Source: Spirosomataceae bacterium (GTDB lineage: Bacteria; Bacteroidota; Bacteroidia; Cytophagales; Spirosomataceae). Taken from it: a DNA stretch of 8,220 nt. The translations under genes were made by a program, and so were the position numbers. Under the pieces are notes generated by a model. It was not told where the DNA came from and made no database searches. It saw only the letters and a program-made list of their open reading frames with translations. Location: positions 1 to 8,220 of the forward strand of contig JANQUM010000133.1 in the NCBI GenBank assembly GCA_030731175.1, read 5' to 3'. Of this stretch, positions 1-6,040 are shown piece by piece (position 1 is the stretch's first letter; the number at the start of each line of letters is the position of its first letter).

Positions 1-2120
1 AAAATTTCAATTGCCGCTTTGGCGATGACTGTTCCCGGACCGAAAATGCCTTTTACGCCCGCATCATAGAGGAATTGGTAATCTTGAGCGGGAATCACAC
101 CGCCAACGATTACCATAATGTCTTCCCGTCCGATTTTTTTAAGTTCGGAAATTAACTGCGGAACGAGCGTTTTGTGACCCGCCGCTAAACTGGAAATTCC
201 GACAATGTGTACGTCATTCTCGGCGGCTTGCAGGGCAGACTCTTCGGGGGTTTGGAAAAGCGGACCAATGTCAACATCAAAACCCAAATCTGCGAAACTC
301 GTGGCGATGATTTTTGCTCCGCGGTCGTGACCGTCTTGTCCCATTTTTGCCACCATAATTCGCGGGCGGCGACCGTCCAGCTCGGCGAATTTATCCGCCA
401 TTTCAATCGCTTTTTTGAAATGCTCATTATCTGAAACTTCGGCTTGGTAAACGCCTGATATGGAGCGAATAACGGCTTTGTGTCTGCCGAATATTTTCTC
501 CATTGCATCTGAAATTTCGCCCAACGTAGCTCGGTGACGAGCGGCATCCACGGCGAGTGATAATAGGTTTGAATTCCAGTCTTGTCCGCCAGCATTTTTG
601 CAGGCTTCGGTGATTTTTTCGAGTGATTCTTGAACGTTATTTTCGTTGCGTTCCGCCTTGATTTTTTTGAGGGAATCAATCTGCGAAAGCCGAACGGCTT
701 CGTTGTCAATTTGCAGGATTTCCATCGGAGCTTCGTTTTCGAGGCGGTATTTGTTCACGCCTACAATAATATCTTTCCCCGAATCAATTCTTGCTTGTTT
801 TTTCGCCGCCGCTTCCTCGATTTTCATTTTGGGCAATCCGGCTTCAATTGCCTTCGTCATGCCGCCCATTTCTTCCACTTCCTCAATTAACTCCCACGCT
901 TTCTTGACTAATTCGTCGGTTAAATATTCTACGTAATACGAGCCGCCAAACGGGTCGATGGCTTTCGTGACTTCGGTTTCTTTCTGTAAATAAATTTGTG
1001 TTTCGCGGGCAATTCGGGCCGAGAAATCTGTCGGTAAAGCGATGGCTTCATCGAGTGAATTCGTGTGCAGCGATTGCGTTCCGCCCAATACCGCCGCCAA
1101 GGCTTCAATCGTTGTTCGGGTAACATTATTGAACGGATCTTGCTCGGTTAATGACCAACCTGAGGTTTGACAATGCGTCCGCAACGCCATAGATTTTTCT
1201 TTTTTCGGGTCGAATTGTTTTACAATTTTCGCCCATAATAATCGCCCGGCTCGCAGCTTCGCGATTTCCATGAAATGGTTCATCCCAATTCCCCAAAAGA
1301 ACGAAAGGCGAGGGGCGAAGTCGTCGATGTCCATACCCGCTGCAATGCCCGTCCGGATGTATTCCAAGCCGTCGGCGAGAGTATAAGCCAACTCGATGTG
1401 AGCGGGTGCTCCGGCTTCGTGCATGTGATAACCGGAAATGGAAATCGAGTTGAATTTGGGCATAAATTCCGAGCTGTACGCAAAAATATCCCCGACAATC
1501 CGCATGGATGGGGTAGGAGGGTAGATGTAGGTATTTCGCACCATAAACTCCTTCAAAATGTCGTTCTGAATTGTTCCCGTAAGTTTTTCGGGGGGAACTC
1601 CCTGCTCTTCGGCGGCAACAATATAAAACGCCATAATGGGCAAAACGGCCCCGTTCATGGTCATCGAAACCGACATTTTATCCAACGGAATTTGATCGAA
1701 AAGCACCTTCATGTCTTCCACGGTGTCGATGGCAACACCTGCTTTTCCGACATCGCCCCGAACCCGTGGGTGATCAGAATCATACCCGCGATGCGTGGCA
1801 AGGTCAAAAGCGACGGAAAGCCCTTTTTGTCCACCCGCTAAATTTCTTCGGTAAAAAGCATTTGACTCCTCGGCGGTTGAAAATCCAGCGTATTGTCTGA
1901 TTGTCCACGGGCGTTGCGTGTACATCGTGGCGTAGGGCCCACGCAAATACGGCGGAATGCCTGCCGCAAAACCAATGTGCGGAATTTTCTCCATGTCTGC
2001 TTTTGAGAAGTGCGGTTTTAGTTCAATTCCTTCGGCGGTTGTCAACGTGCTTATTGGTTCTGAAACTTCGTTGTCAGTTTTTAGGTCGAATAGGTTTATT
2101 TTAGAAAAATCGGGTTGCAT
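1..2120 (-). CDS. mutB: Methylmalonyl-CoA mutase large (catalytic) subunit, C-terminus cut by window edge
   Basis: This adenosylcobalamin-dependent enzyme interconverts succinyl-CoA and (R)-methylmalonyl-CoA in the cytoplasm, for propionate formation or breakdown. The minus-strand frame from the ATG at 2118-2120 is open to the window edge, giving 706 complete codons. The family is usually about 710-750 residues, so probably only a few are missing. Visible family signatures are YATMY (residues 63-67) followed by RPWTIRQYAGFSTAEESN (70-87) in the substrate-binding barrel, and SGYHMHEAGA with the presumed catalytic His232. The C-terminal cobalamin domain carries DGHDRG (596-601, a DxHxxG motif, His598 being the lower cobalt ligand by family analogy), then GISSLAAGH and VIVGGVIP. 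The first ATG is used; no good Shine-Dalgarno precedes it. The gene diverges from the dehydrogenase at 2213, so no small-subunit gene (mutA) lies immediately upstream, the place where it often sits. Identity is very secure; the large-subunit label is from length and motifs. Confidence 0.96.
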   Translation of the reverse strand, partial: MQPDFSKINLFDLKTDNEVSEPISTLTTAEGIELKPHFSKADMEKIPHIGFAAGIPPYLRGPYATMYTQRPWTIRQYAGFSTAEESNAFYRRNLAGGQKGLSVAFDLATHRGYDSDHPRVRGDVGKAGVAIDTVEDMKVLFDQIPLDKMSVSMTMNGAVLPIMAFYIVAAEEQGVPPEKLTGTIQNDILKEFMVRNTYIYPPTPSMRIVGDIFAYSSEFMPKFNSISISGYHMHEAGAPAHIELAYTLADGLEYIRTGIAAGMDIDDFAPRLSFFWGIGMNHFMEIAKLRAGRLLWAKIVKQFDPKKEKSMALRTHCQTSGWSLTEQDPFNNVTRTTIEALAAVLGGTQSLHTNSLDEAIALPTDFSARIARETQIYLQKETEVTKAIDPFGGSYYVEYLTDELVKKAWELIEEVEEMGGMTKAIEAGLPKMKIEEAAAKKQARIDSGKDIIVGVNKYRLENEAPMEILQIDNEAVRLSQIDSLKKIKAERNENNVQESLEKITEACKNAGGQDWNSNLLSLAVDAARHRATLGEISDAMEKIFGRHKAVIRSISGVYQAEVSDNEHFKKAIEMADKFAELDGRRPRIMVAKMGQDGHDRGAKIIATSFADLGFDVDIGPLFQTPEESALQAAENDVHIVGISSLAAGHKTLVPQLISELKKIGREDIMVIVGGVIPAQDYQFLYDAGVKGIFGPGTVIAKAAIEI

Positions 2121-2168
2121 AGCAGTTGATTGAAGTTGCGTTGCGAAGTTACGGAAAATCAGTTCAGA

Positions 2169-2190
2169 CAAAATGGATTTTGTAAATTTG
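2169..2190 (+). promoter_or_regulatory. Candidate -7 element with abutting inverted repeat, upstream of D-lactate dehydrogenase
   Basis: TAAATTTG at 2183-2190 fits the Bacteroidota -7 consensus TAnnTTTG and lies 22 bp before the ATG at 2213. An inverted repeat, CAAAAT-GG-ATTTTG, occupies 2169-2182 directly against it and could be an operator. No clear TTTG -33 element is seen at the expected distance, so this is a moderate call. No matching minus-strand -7 element for mutB was found in the gap. Confidence 0.4.
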
Positions 2191-2212
2191 AATCTTAAAA
2201 ACAACATCCACC

Positions 2213-3199
2213 ATGAAAATAGCCTTTTTTAGTAGTAAATCTTACGACCGCACATTTTTTGAAAAACATAATGACGCTGAACACGAATTGACTTTTTTTG
2301 AAACGAGCCTCGAACCGCATACTGCCAAACTCGCCGAAGGTTTTGAAGCAATCTGTGCATTTGTGAACGATGATTTAAGCGAAGAAGTAATCCAATGTAT
2401 TGCCGAATTTGGCGTAAAACTTATTGTGCTTCGGTGTGCGGGTTTTAATAACGCGGATTTGGAAGCCTCTGAAAAGTACGGATTAAAAGTTTATCGCGTT
2501 CCGGCGTATTCGCCCGAAGCAGTGGCAGAACACGCGTTAGCGTTGATTTTGACCCTCAGTCGAAAGACTCACAAAGCCTACAACCGTATTCGGGAGAATA
2601 ACTTTTCGCTCGAAAAACTGAACGGTTTTAATCTTCACGGTAAAACGGTGGGCGTTATCGGAACGGGGGCAATTGGCGTTGCTTTTTGCAAAATAATGCT
2701 CGGAATGGGCTGTAAAGTACTGGCGTACGATATTAAGGTAAACGAAGAGCTGGAAAAACGCGGCGTGAAATTCGTTTCGTTGGTCGAATTGCTTGAAAAA
2801 TCGTTTATCATTTCGTTGCACTGCCCGTTAAATCCTTCCACCAAATACCTAATGGATGAAGCGGCGTTCTCTAAAGTGCAAACGGGAGCAATGCTCATCA
2901 ACACGAGTCGGGGCGGATTGGTGAACACAAAAGATGCCGTTCACGCGTTGAAAGAAGGAAAGTTGGGTTATCTGGGAATTGACGTTTACGAACAAGAAGG
3001 CGATTTGTTCTTCAAAGATTTATCCGAAGTGGTTATTCAGGACGACGTTATCAGTCGATTGATGACCTTTCCGAACGTGTTGATAACGGCTCATCAAGGC
3101 TTTTTTACGAACGAAGCCTTAGCTGAAATAGCAACCGTGACATATCAAAATATTGCTGATTTTGAGCAGGGGATTGAAACGGGGAATGTAGTGAAATAA
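2213..3199 (+). CDS. ldhA: D-lactate dehydrogenase (NAD-dependent D-2-hydroxyacid dehydrogenase)
   Basis: A cytoplasmic enzyme predicted to reduce pyruvate to D-lactate with NADH. The 328 residues match the length of E. coli LdhA (329). The N-terminal substrate domain leads into a Rossmann fold with GTGAIG (residues 150-155) and an acidic residue, Asp173, after the second strand (AYD), which favours NAD over NADP. The catalytic triad of the family is present: Arg233 in NTSRGG, Glu262 in DVYEQEGDLFF and His294 in TAHQGFFT; spacing equals Arg235/Glu264/His296 of E. coli LdhA. The DLFF segment and TAHQ (rather than TPH) are typical of fermentative D-LDH within the wider 2-hydroxyacid family, which also includes phosphoglycerate and hydroxyisocaproate dehydrogenases. 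The ATG is preceded by an A-rich stretch without a Shine-Dalgarno, as is normal in this phylum. The gene is monocistronic, divergent from mutB and convergent with hisIE. Confidence 0.93.
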   Translation: MKIAFFSSKSYDRTFFEKHNDAEHELTFFETSLEPHTAKLAEGFEAICAFVNDDLSEEVIQCIAEFGVKLIVLRCAGFNNADLEASEKYGLKVYRVPAYSPEAVAEHALALILTLSRKTHKAYNRIRENNFSLEKLNGFNLHGKTVGVIGTGAIGVAFCKIMLGMGCKVLAYDIKVNEELEKRGVKFVSLVELLEKSFIISLHCPLNPSTKYLMDEAAFSKVQTGAMLINTSRGGLVNTKDAVHALKEGKLGYLGIDVYEQEGDLFFKDLSEVVIQDDVISRLMTFPNVLITAHQGFFTNEALAEIATVTYQNIADFEQGIETGNVVK

Positions 3200-3223
3200 G
3201 CCCCCGAACCCCCGAAAGGGGCT
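3199..3223 (+). terminator. GC-rich hairpin between convergent ldhA and hisIE
   Basis: AGCCCC (3199-3204) can pair with GGGGCT (3218-3223); alternatively CCCC-GAAA-GGGG at 3210-3221 forms a tight GAAA-loop hairpin. It sits just after the ldhA stop codon and 19 bp from the hisIE stop. There is no proper T-run on either strand, so it is a weak or bidirectional terminator candidate. Confidence 0.4.
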
Positions 3224-3241
3224 GATTTCATTATTTGATAT

Positions 3242-3838
3242 TTACTTATGCCTTTCCAAAAGCGTATCAATTACTTCATCGAGCTTAATGTCTTTGGCTT
3301 CGAGGAGAATTAGATAATGAAAGAGGAGATCGGCGGCTTCGCCGAGGAAGAGGTCTTTGTTATCGTCTTTGGCTTCGATAACAAGTTCAACGGCTTCTTC
3401 ACCTACTTTTTGGGCAATTTTGTTGATGCCTTTATTGAACAGGCTCGTTGTGTAAGACTTCTCCGACGGATTATTTTTACGGTCTTTGATTATGGTGCGT
3501 AACCGGCTGATGAATAATACCTTATCTTCGTTTTCTTCGTTCCAGCAGGTGTCGCTTCCGGTATGGCAAGTCGGACCTTGGGGAGTTGCTTTTATTAAAA
3601 TGGCATCTTGATCGCAATCGAGTGCGATGTCATTCACCAATAAATAGTTTTCTGACGTTTCGCCCTTCGTCCAAAGTCGTTTTTTACTACGACTGTAAAA
3701 CGTGACTTTATCTTCGGCTTGCGTTTTTTTGAAGGCTTCGGCGTTCATGTAGCCGAGCATCAACACTTTGCCCGTCCACTGATCTTGAATAATTGCGGGA
3801 AGAAGCCCGTCGGGTGATTTATCGAAATTGGGGTTCAT
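3242..3838 (-). CDS. hisIE: Bifunctional phosphoribosyl-AMP cyclohydrolase / phosphoribosyl-ATP pyrophosphatase
   Basis: Catalyses steps 2 and 3 of histidine biosynthesis: the C-terminal HisE part hydrolyses phosphoribosyl-ATP to phosphoribosyl-AMP, and the N-terminal HisI part opens its purine ring. HisI (about residues 1-110) shows MLGYMN (27-32), FYSRSKKRLWTKGETS (47-62), the metal-binding DCDQD (74-78) and GPTCHTG with Cys91, plus Cys98, the usual zinc ligands. HisE (about 112-198) shows KVGEEAVELVIEAK (144-157) and EAADLLFHYLILL (167-179), the acidic helices of the MazG-like fold. At 198 residues it has the usual length of the fused enzyme. The ATG at 3836-3838 gives the canonical N-terminus and has no Shine-Dalgarno. 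No other his gene lies within the window, so this copy is expressed alone, away from any his operon visible here. Confidence 0.96.
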   Translation of the reverse strand: MNPNFDKSPDGLLPAIIQDQWTGKVLMLGYMNAEAFKKTQAEDKVTFYSRSKKRLWTKGETSENYLLVNDIALDCDQDAILIKATPQGPTCHTGSDTCWNEENEDKVLFISRLRTIIKDRKNNPSEKSYTTSLFNKGINKIAQKVGEEAVELVIEAKDDNKDLFLGEAADLLFHYLILLEAKDIKLDEVIDTLLERHK

Positions 3839-3844
3839 TTTTTG

Positions 3845-3911
3845 GATGTTCGATTTTAGATGTTCGGTTTTGGTAAAACTTGTAAATTAGTTTAGTTTGA
3901 AGCCCGAACAT
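3845..3911 (-). repeat. Tandem and inverted 7-8 bp repeats in the hisIE leader
   Basis: On the plus strand GATGTTCGATTTT (3845-3857) is followed by GATGTTCGGTTTT (3859-3871), a 13-bp tandem pair with one mismatch. CGAACAT at 3905-3911 is the reverse complement of the ATGTTCG core of both. In a hisIE transcript the 5' ATGTTCGG could pair with either downstream copy (8 bp with the first, CCGAACAT, or 7 bp with the second, close to the start codon). These pairings exclude each other. The repeats are directly visible; a regulatory role is inference. Confidence 0.55.
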
Positions 3912-3918
3912 TTGCTTG

Positions 3919-3926
3919 CAAAGGTA
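3919..3926 (-). promoter_or_regulatory. Candidate -7 promoter element of hisIE
   Basis: The minus strand reads TACCTTTG here, an exact fit to TAnnTTTG. Transcription would start near 3912, giving a leader of about 75 nt that begins at the inverted-repeat arm at 3905-3911. A convincing -33 TTTG is not visible at the expected spacing. Confidence 0.45.
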
Positions 3927-4002
3927 GCGAGAATGTGCAAAAGGTGGTTAAGACGGAGGTAATAATCTTCTGAGGCTATTTTTTATCAATTGGTAATCAG
4001 CG

Positions 4003-4033
4003 TTTTGAAATTTTTAGTAGAAATTTTTCAAAA
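4003..4033. repeat. AT-rich inverted repeat just upstream of the tRNA promoter
   Basis: TTTTGAA (4003-4009) pairs with TTCAAAA (4027-4033), and ATTT/AAAT inside extends the stem with a two-base bulge. The motif GAAATTTTT also occurs twice here as a direct repeat. It ends just before the -33 element, so it may simply be an UP-like A/T-rich stretch enhancing the tRNA promoter. Confidence 0.3.
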
Positions 4034-4037
4034 GAAT

Positions 4038-4069
4038 TTTGACAGATATAAAAAGTCCTTCTATCTTTG
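4038..4069 (+). promoter_or_regulatory. Bacteroidota-type promoter of the tRNA-Gly/tRNA-Leu unit
   Basis: TTTG at 4038-4041 and TATCTTTG at 4062-4069 are separated by 20 nt, an excellent match to the TTTG-N(17-23)-TAnnTTTG consensus of the primary sigma factor in this phylum. Transcription would begin around 4075, about 53 nt before the mature 5' end of tRNA-Gly. This is the best promoter in the window. Confidence 0.75.
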
Positions 4070-4127
4070 CATCCACAAATCAGGAACGGTTTATCATTTT
4101 AATCGTTTTTGAATACCAAAAAGACAA

Positions 4128-4200
4128 GCAGAAGTAGCTCAGTTGGTAGAGCGTAACCTTGCCAAGGTTAAGGTCGCGGGTTCGAGACCCGTCTTCTGCT
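4128..4200 (+). tRNA. tRNA-Gly (anticodon GCC)
   Basis: A complete cloverleaf of 73 nt can be folded by hand. The acceptor stem GCAGAAG pairs with CTTCTGC and is followed by discriminator T. The D arm is GCTC...GAGC, the anticodon stem is TAACC/GGTTA with loop TTGCCAA (anticodon GCC), and the T arm is GCGGG/CCCGT with loop TTCGAGA. The 3' CCA is not encoded and must be added by nucleotidyltransferase. U73 is normal for bacterial tRNA-Gly. Confidence 0.97.
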
Positions 4201-4208
4201 CGAAAGAT

Positions 4209-4237
4209 AAGCACCAATAAACGGGTGCTTTTTTTTT
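4209..4237 (+). terminator. Intrinsic terminator between the two tRNA genes
   Basis: A 7-bp stem, AAGCACC (4209-4215) with GGTGCTT (4224-4230), has an 8-nt loop and runs into an unbroken T-tract (4229-4237). It lies 8 nt after tRNA-Gly and before tRNA-Leu, so it should end most transcripts between the two genes unless read through. Confidence 0.8.
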
Positions 4238-4242
4238 CACAA

Positions 4243-4256
4243 GGGTTTATTAACCC
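4243..4256 (+). repeat. Small hairpin flush with the 5' end of tRNA-Leu
   Basis: GGGTT (4243-4247), loop TATT, AACCC (4252-4256); the last base directly precedes the first base of tRNA-Leu. It may position 5'-end processing of the precursor or be fortuitous. Confidence 0.4.
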
Positions 4257-4342
4257 GCCGAGGTGGTGGAACTGGTAGACACGCAGGACTTAAAATCCTG
4301 TGAGCTTTTAAACTCGTACGGGTTCGATTCCCGTCCTCGGTA
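4257..4342 (+). tRNA. tRNA-Leu (anticodon UAA)
   Basis: A class II tRNA of 86 nt. The acceptor GCCGAGG pairs with CCTCGGT (a G-U pair at position 1:72) and is followed by discriminator A73, the leucine identity base. The D arm contains the GG of ACTGGTAGA. The anticodon stem CAGGA/TCCTG holds the loop CTTAAAA with anticodon TAA. A long variable arm (around TGAGCTTTTAAACTCGT) and the T arm ACGGG/CCCGT with TTCGATT complete the fold. CCA is not encoded. No promoter of its own is visible in the 19 nt between the preceding T-tract and the gene. Confidence 0.97.
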
Positions 4343-4350
4343 CACAACTA

Positions 4351-4380
4351 AAGCCTGCTGATTATCAGCGGGCTTTTTTT
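4351..4380 (+). terminator. Intrinsic terminator after tRNA-Leu
   Basis: An 11-bp stem, AAGCCTGCTGA (4351-4361) with TCAGCGGGCTT (4365-4375) and one T-G wobble, has a TTA loop and seven Ts at 4374-4380. It is a textbook rho-independent terminator closing the tRNA unit. Confidence 0.9.
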
Positions 4381-4511
4381 ATGCCAATTTTCTGCATTCG
4401 GAAAGGTTAAACTGCATCTCAGTCCCTGGTTTTATGAATTATTGTAGAAAAAGTGTAGAAATACTCTTCGTCGCAATCCCTTTCTTTTTCAAAACTGTCA
4501 CAATTCAGTCA

Positions 4512-4519
4512 TAAATTTG
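4512..4519 (+). promoter_or_regulatory. Candidate -7 element in the region after the tRNA unit
   Basis: TAAATTTG matches TAnnTTTG exactly, but no coding gene follows on this strand. No clear -33 element accompanies it. If active it would yield a roughly 140-nt RNA ending at the hairpin at 4626-4664. Confidence 0.25.
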
Positions 4520-4568
4520 AAAAGTATGCCTTTTGCTAATTCTTATTTTGAAAAATAGTTGCGTAGTT

Positions 4569-4582
4569 TTTCATCGATGAAA
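4569..4582. repeat. Perfect 14-bp palindrome
   Basis: TTTCATCGATGAAA equals its own reverse complement. It lies where the -33 region of the TAnnTTTG element at 4606-4613 would fall (23 nt spacing), the arrangement expected of an operator. No gene starts nearby on the plus strand, and on the minus strand it lies about 60-70 bp past the AraC stop codon. Confidence 0.5.
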
Positions 4583-4605
4583 CAAAATGTAACAGTTAGT
4601 CGTTT

Positions 4606-4613
4606 TAATTTTG
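4606..4613 (+). promoter_or_regulatory. Candidate second -7 element before an orphan terminator
   Basis: TAATTTTG matches TAnnTTTG exactly. Transcription would start near 4619 and meet the terminator-like hairpin only a few bases later, giving an RNA of about 45 nt. In AT-rich DNA such 8-mers arise by chance, so confidence is low. Confidence 0.25.
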
Positions 4614-4625
4614 TCTTTGACACAG

Positions 4626-4664
4626 AACCGTCGGCTTGCATTTAGCAGTTCGACGGTTTTTTGT
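4626..4664 (+). terminator. Plus-strand terminator-like hairpin overlapping the AraC stop codon
   Basis: AACCGTCG (4626-4633) pairs with CGACGGTT (4651-4658); TGC (4637-4639) and GCA (4645-4647) can pair inside. On the plus strand it is followed by six Ts (4657-4662). On the minus strand it spans the end of the AraC gene but lacks a following T-run. It may act for AraC as a U-poor terminator, or it ends an unrecognised plus-strand RNA. Confidence 0.6.
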
Positions 4665-5790
4665 TTACATATTCCCTTGGGGAGATTCCGGTAAACTTTT
4701 TAAATGCCCGGTTGAAGGTTGCCTTAGAGTTAAACCCGCAATCAAGGGCAACAGCCAGAAGGGTGTAATTTTGATTATCTACTTTCGCTACGTTTTCTTT
4801 GAAAGCTTCCACCCGATATTCGTTTACAAAATCATTAAAGTTTTTCCCTAAATGCTGGTTGATTACGCTTGAAAGTGCTGACGAGTTTGTTTTCAAACGT
4901 TTGGCTAATTCACTGAGCGTAAGGTTAGCATCAAGATAGGCACGGTGTTCTTCCATTGTTTTCTTAATTTTTGCTTTCAACCGTTCGTCATCGTCGAAAG
5001 AAGTTGACTTAATTACTTCAAATGATTTTGGTTCAAATTTTTCTGTAAGTGTTTCGTCACCGCTTGTTTCAAAATTAATTTGGTTGGGCTGCGGTTGTGA
5101 GTACCCCCAAATACCAACGTAGAATATAACGACTACCGTCCCGAGGTTCCACCACCAATCCTGATAGAAGGGTAGATCGTAGATGTAATCAATGACGTTC
5201 ATTGTTAATTTGAAAACCAATCCGGCAATCATAAAATAGACTAAATTCCTGAACCAGGTAAAACTGATGATTTCAATATCCGAGAACTGACTGACCGCCC
5301 ATTTTCGGTAAGCCTGATAAAGTTTGATAGATTTATAATAATAGTAAATGTAAGAAATAAACATAACCACAAGGTGTAAATTGCCTTGGTAATCATGCCA
5401 CACCGATTCTTGAAATGCTTGCACGGCGTATTTGCCTTGCACGAAAATAGATAACCCAATGATGAAAAAAAACGCCCACGGAATGAGGTGAATCAGGTGC
5501 TTCCTGGTGAATTTGAATTGACGATTTACCTGAGATTTCAGATAAAAGTAAACTGCTGGCCCGAAAAGCAAAGCTATACCACGAGGAAAACCGTTGAGTT
5601 GATCCCACAGAAAATTTATCCCCGCAAAGCCAAAGGTGTAATCTTGTATTTCTTGGGCTAATAAAAACATTATCCAGCCAAGCATTGTGTCTGACAAGCG
5701 TTCTTCACGTCTGCCACGTAGCCATAGCAAAACGGCAAGTGAAAGGGCTAAAAAATATCCGAATTGGAGAGGAGTGGTTCGTAAAGTCAT
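4642..5790 (-). CDS. Membrane-anchored AraC-family transcriptional regulator
   Basis: A predicted DNA-binding regulator held in the inner membrane, a common Bacteroidota architecture. Counting from the ATG at 5788-5790 (382 residues), the first 240 or so contain about seven hydrophobic segments, for example LQFGYFLALSLAVLLWL near the start, IALLFGPAVYFYL, LIPWAFFFIIGLSIFV, LVVMFISYIYYYY, LVYFMIAGLVFKLTM and LGTVVVIFYVGIWGY. A charged linker of roughly 45 residues follows, then the AraC two-HTH domain over about the last 105. That domain shows LTLSELAKRLKTNSSALSSVIN, the GKNFNDFVNEYRVEAF segment and the signature LLAVALDCGFNSKATFNRAFKKFTGISPREY. A GTG at 5812-5814 would add eight residues, but it lies inside a long inverted repeat, so the ATG is preferred. 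The ligand and targets are unknown; no adjacent co-directed gene suggests a regulon. Confidence 0.9.
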   Translation of the reverse strand: MTLRTTPLQFGYFLALSLAVLLWLRGRREERLSDTMLGWIMFLLAQEIQDYTFGFAGINFLWDQLNGFPRGIALLFGPAVYFYLKSQVNRQFKFTRKHLIHLIPWAFFFIIGLSIFVQGKYAVQAFQESVWHDYQGNLHLVVMFISYIYYYYKSIKLYQAYRKWAVSQFSDIEIISFTWFRNLVYFMIAGLVFKLTMNVIDYIYDLPFYQDWWWNLGTVVVIFYVGIWGYSQPQPNQINFETSGDETLTEKFEPKSFEVIKSTSFDDDERLKAKIKKTMEEHRAYLDANLTLSELAKRLKTNSSALSSVINQHLGKNFNDFVNEYRVEAFKENVAKVDNQNYTLLAVALDCGFNSKATFNRAFKKFTGISPREYVNKKPSNC

Positions 5791-5808
5791 CGGTGTTGAT
5801 GGTGAGTT

Positions 5809-5851
5809 AACCACTGCAAAAGCTTTGTTAAACTTAGCTTTTGCGGTGGTT
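5809..5851. repeat. 16-bp inverted repeat at the 5' end of the AraC gene
   Basis: AACCACTGCAAAAGCT (5809-5824) pairs with AGCTTTTGCGGTGGTT (5836-5851) around an 11-nt centre; the only imperfection is one T-G wobble. It ends 18 bp upstream of the ATG at 5790 and covers the alternative GTG start. On the plus strand it is followed by a short T-rich stretch. It could be an operator for autoregulation, a leader hairpin in the minus-strand mRNA, or a terminator for plus-strand antisense transcription. Confidence 0.7.
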
Positions 5852-6013
5852 TTGTTGCTAAATTACGTATAATCTGTTCGATTTAATAACTTTCTTCTTC
5901 CTGAACTTCGGGCGATATGCTATCAAATTTTCACCGGTAAGTCTCTGACATTTGATTAGAAAAATCAATTTTCCGATCATGTCAACTTCAAAAGTGATTG
6001 AAATTGGACGAGT

Positions 6014-6039
6014 AAAAAACCCAATGAGAAATTATGGGT
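6014..6039 (-). terminator. Intrinsic terminator after the GIN-domain gene
   Basis: On the minus strand ACCCA (6039-6035) pairs with TGGGT (6023-6019) across an 11-nt loop and is followed by six Ts (6019-6014). It begins directly after the stop codon at 6041-6043. The stem is short but the context is right. Confidence 0.6.
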
Positions 6040-6040
6040 C

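Noticed and set aside
1..2120. Several medium-length open frames on both strands (for example 185-709 minus, 1275-1841 plus)
   Set aside because: They are shadows: one continuous minus-strand frame encodes methylmalonyl-CoA mutase with all family motifs, and the alternatives have low-complexity, arginine/serine-rich translations without recognisable domains.
1..2120. Possible frameshifted or broken mutB
   Set aside because: Manual translation stays in the same frame from the ATG through the B12-binding DGHDRG motif to the window edge; only the edge truncates it.
3838..3911. A leader peptide upstream of hisIE that could mediate histidine attenuation
   Set aside because: The frame opening at 3911 has no histidine run and reads out of frame through the hisIE start, so it does not resemble a his leader peptide.
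4526..4558. A 10-codon mini-ORF (ATG to TAG) after the -7-like element at 4512-4519
   Set aside because: Too short to distinguish from chance, with no ribosome-binding signal or notable composition.
5791..5814. GTG start of the AraC gene at 5812-5814
   Set aside because: The codon lies within the arm of a 16-bp inverted repeat, and the ATG at 5788-5790 directly precedes the first hydrophobic segment, as usual for this family.
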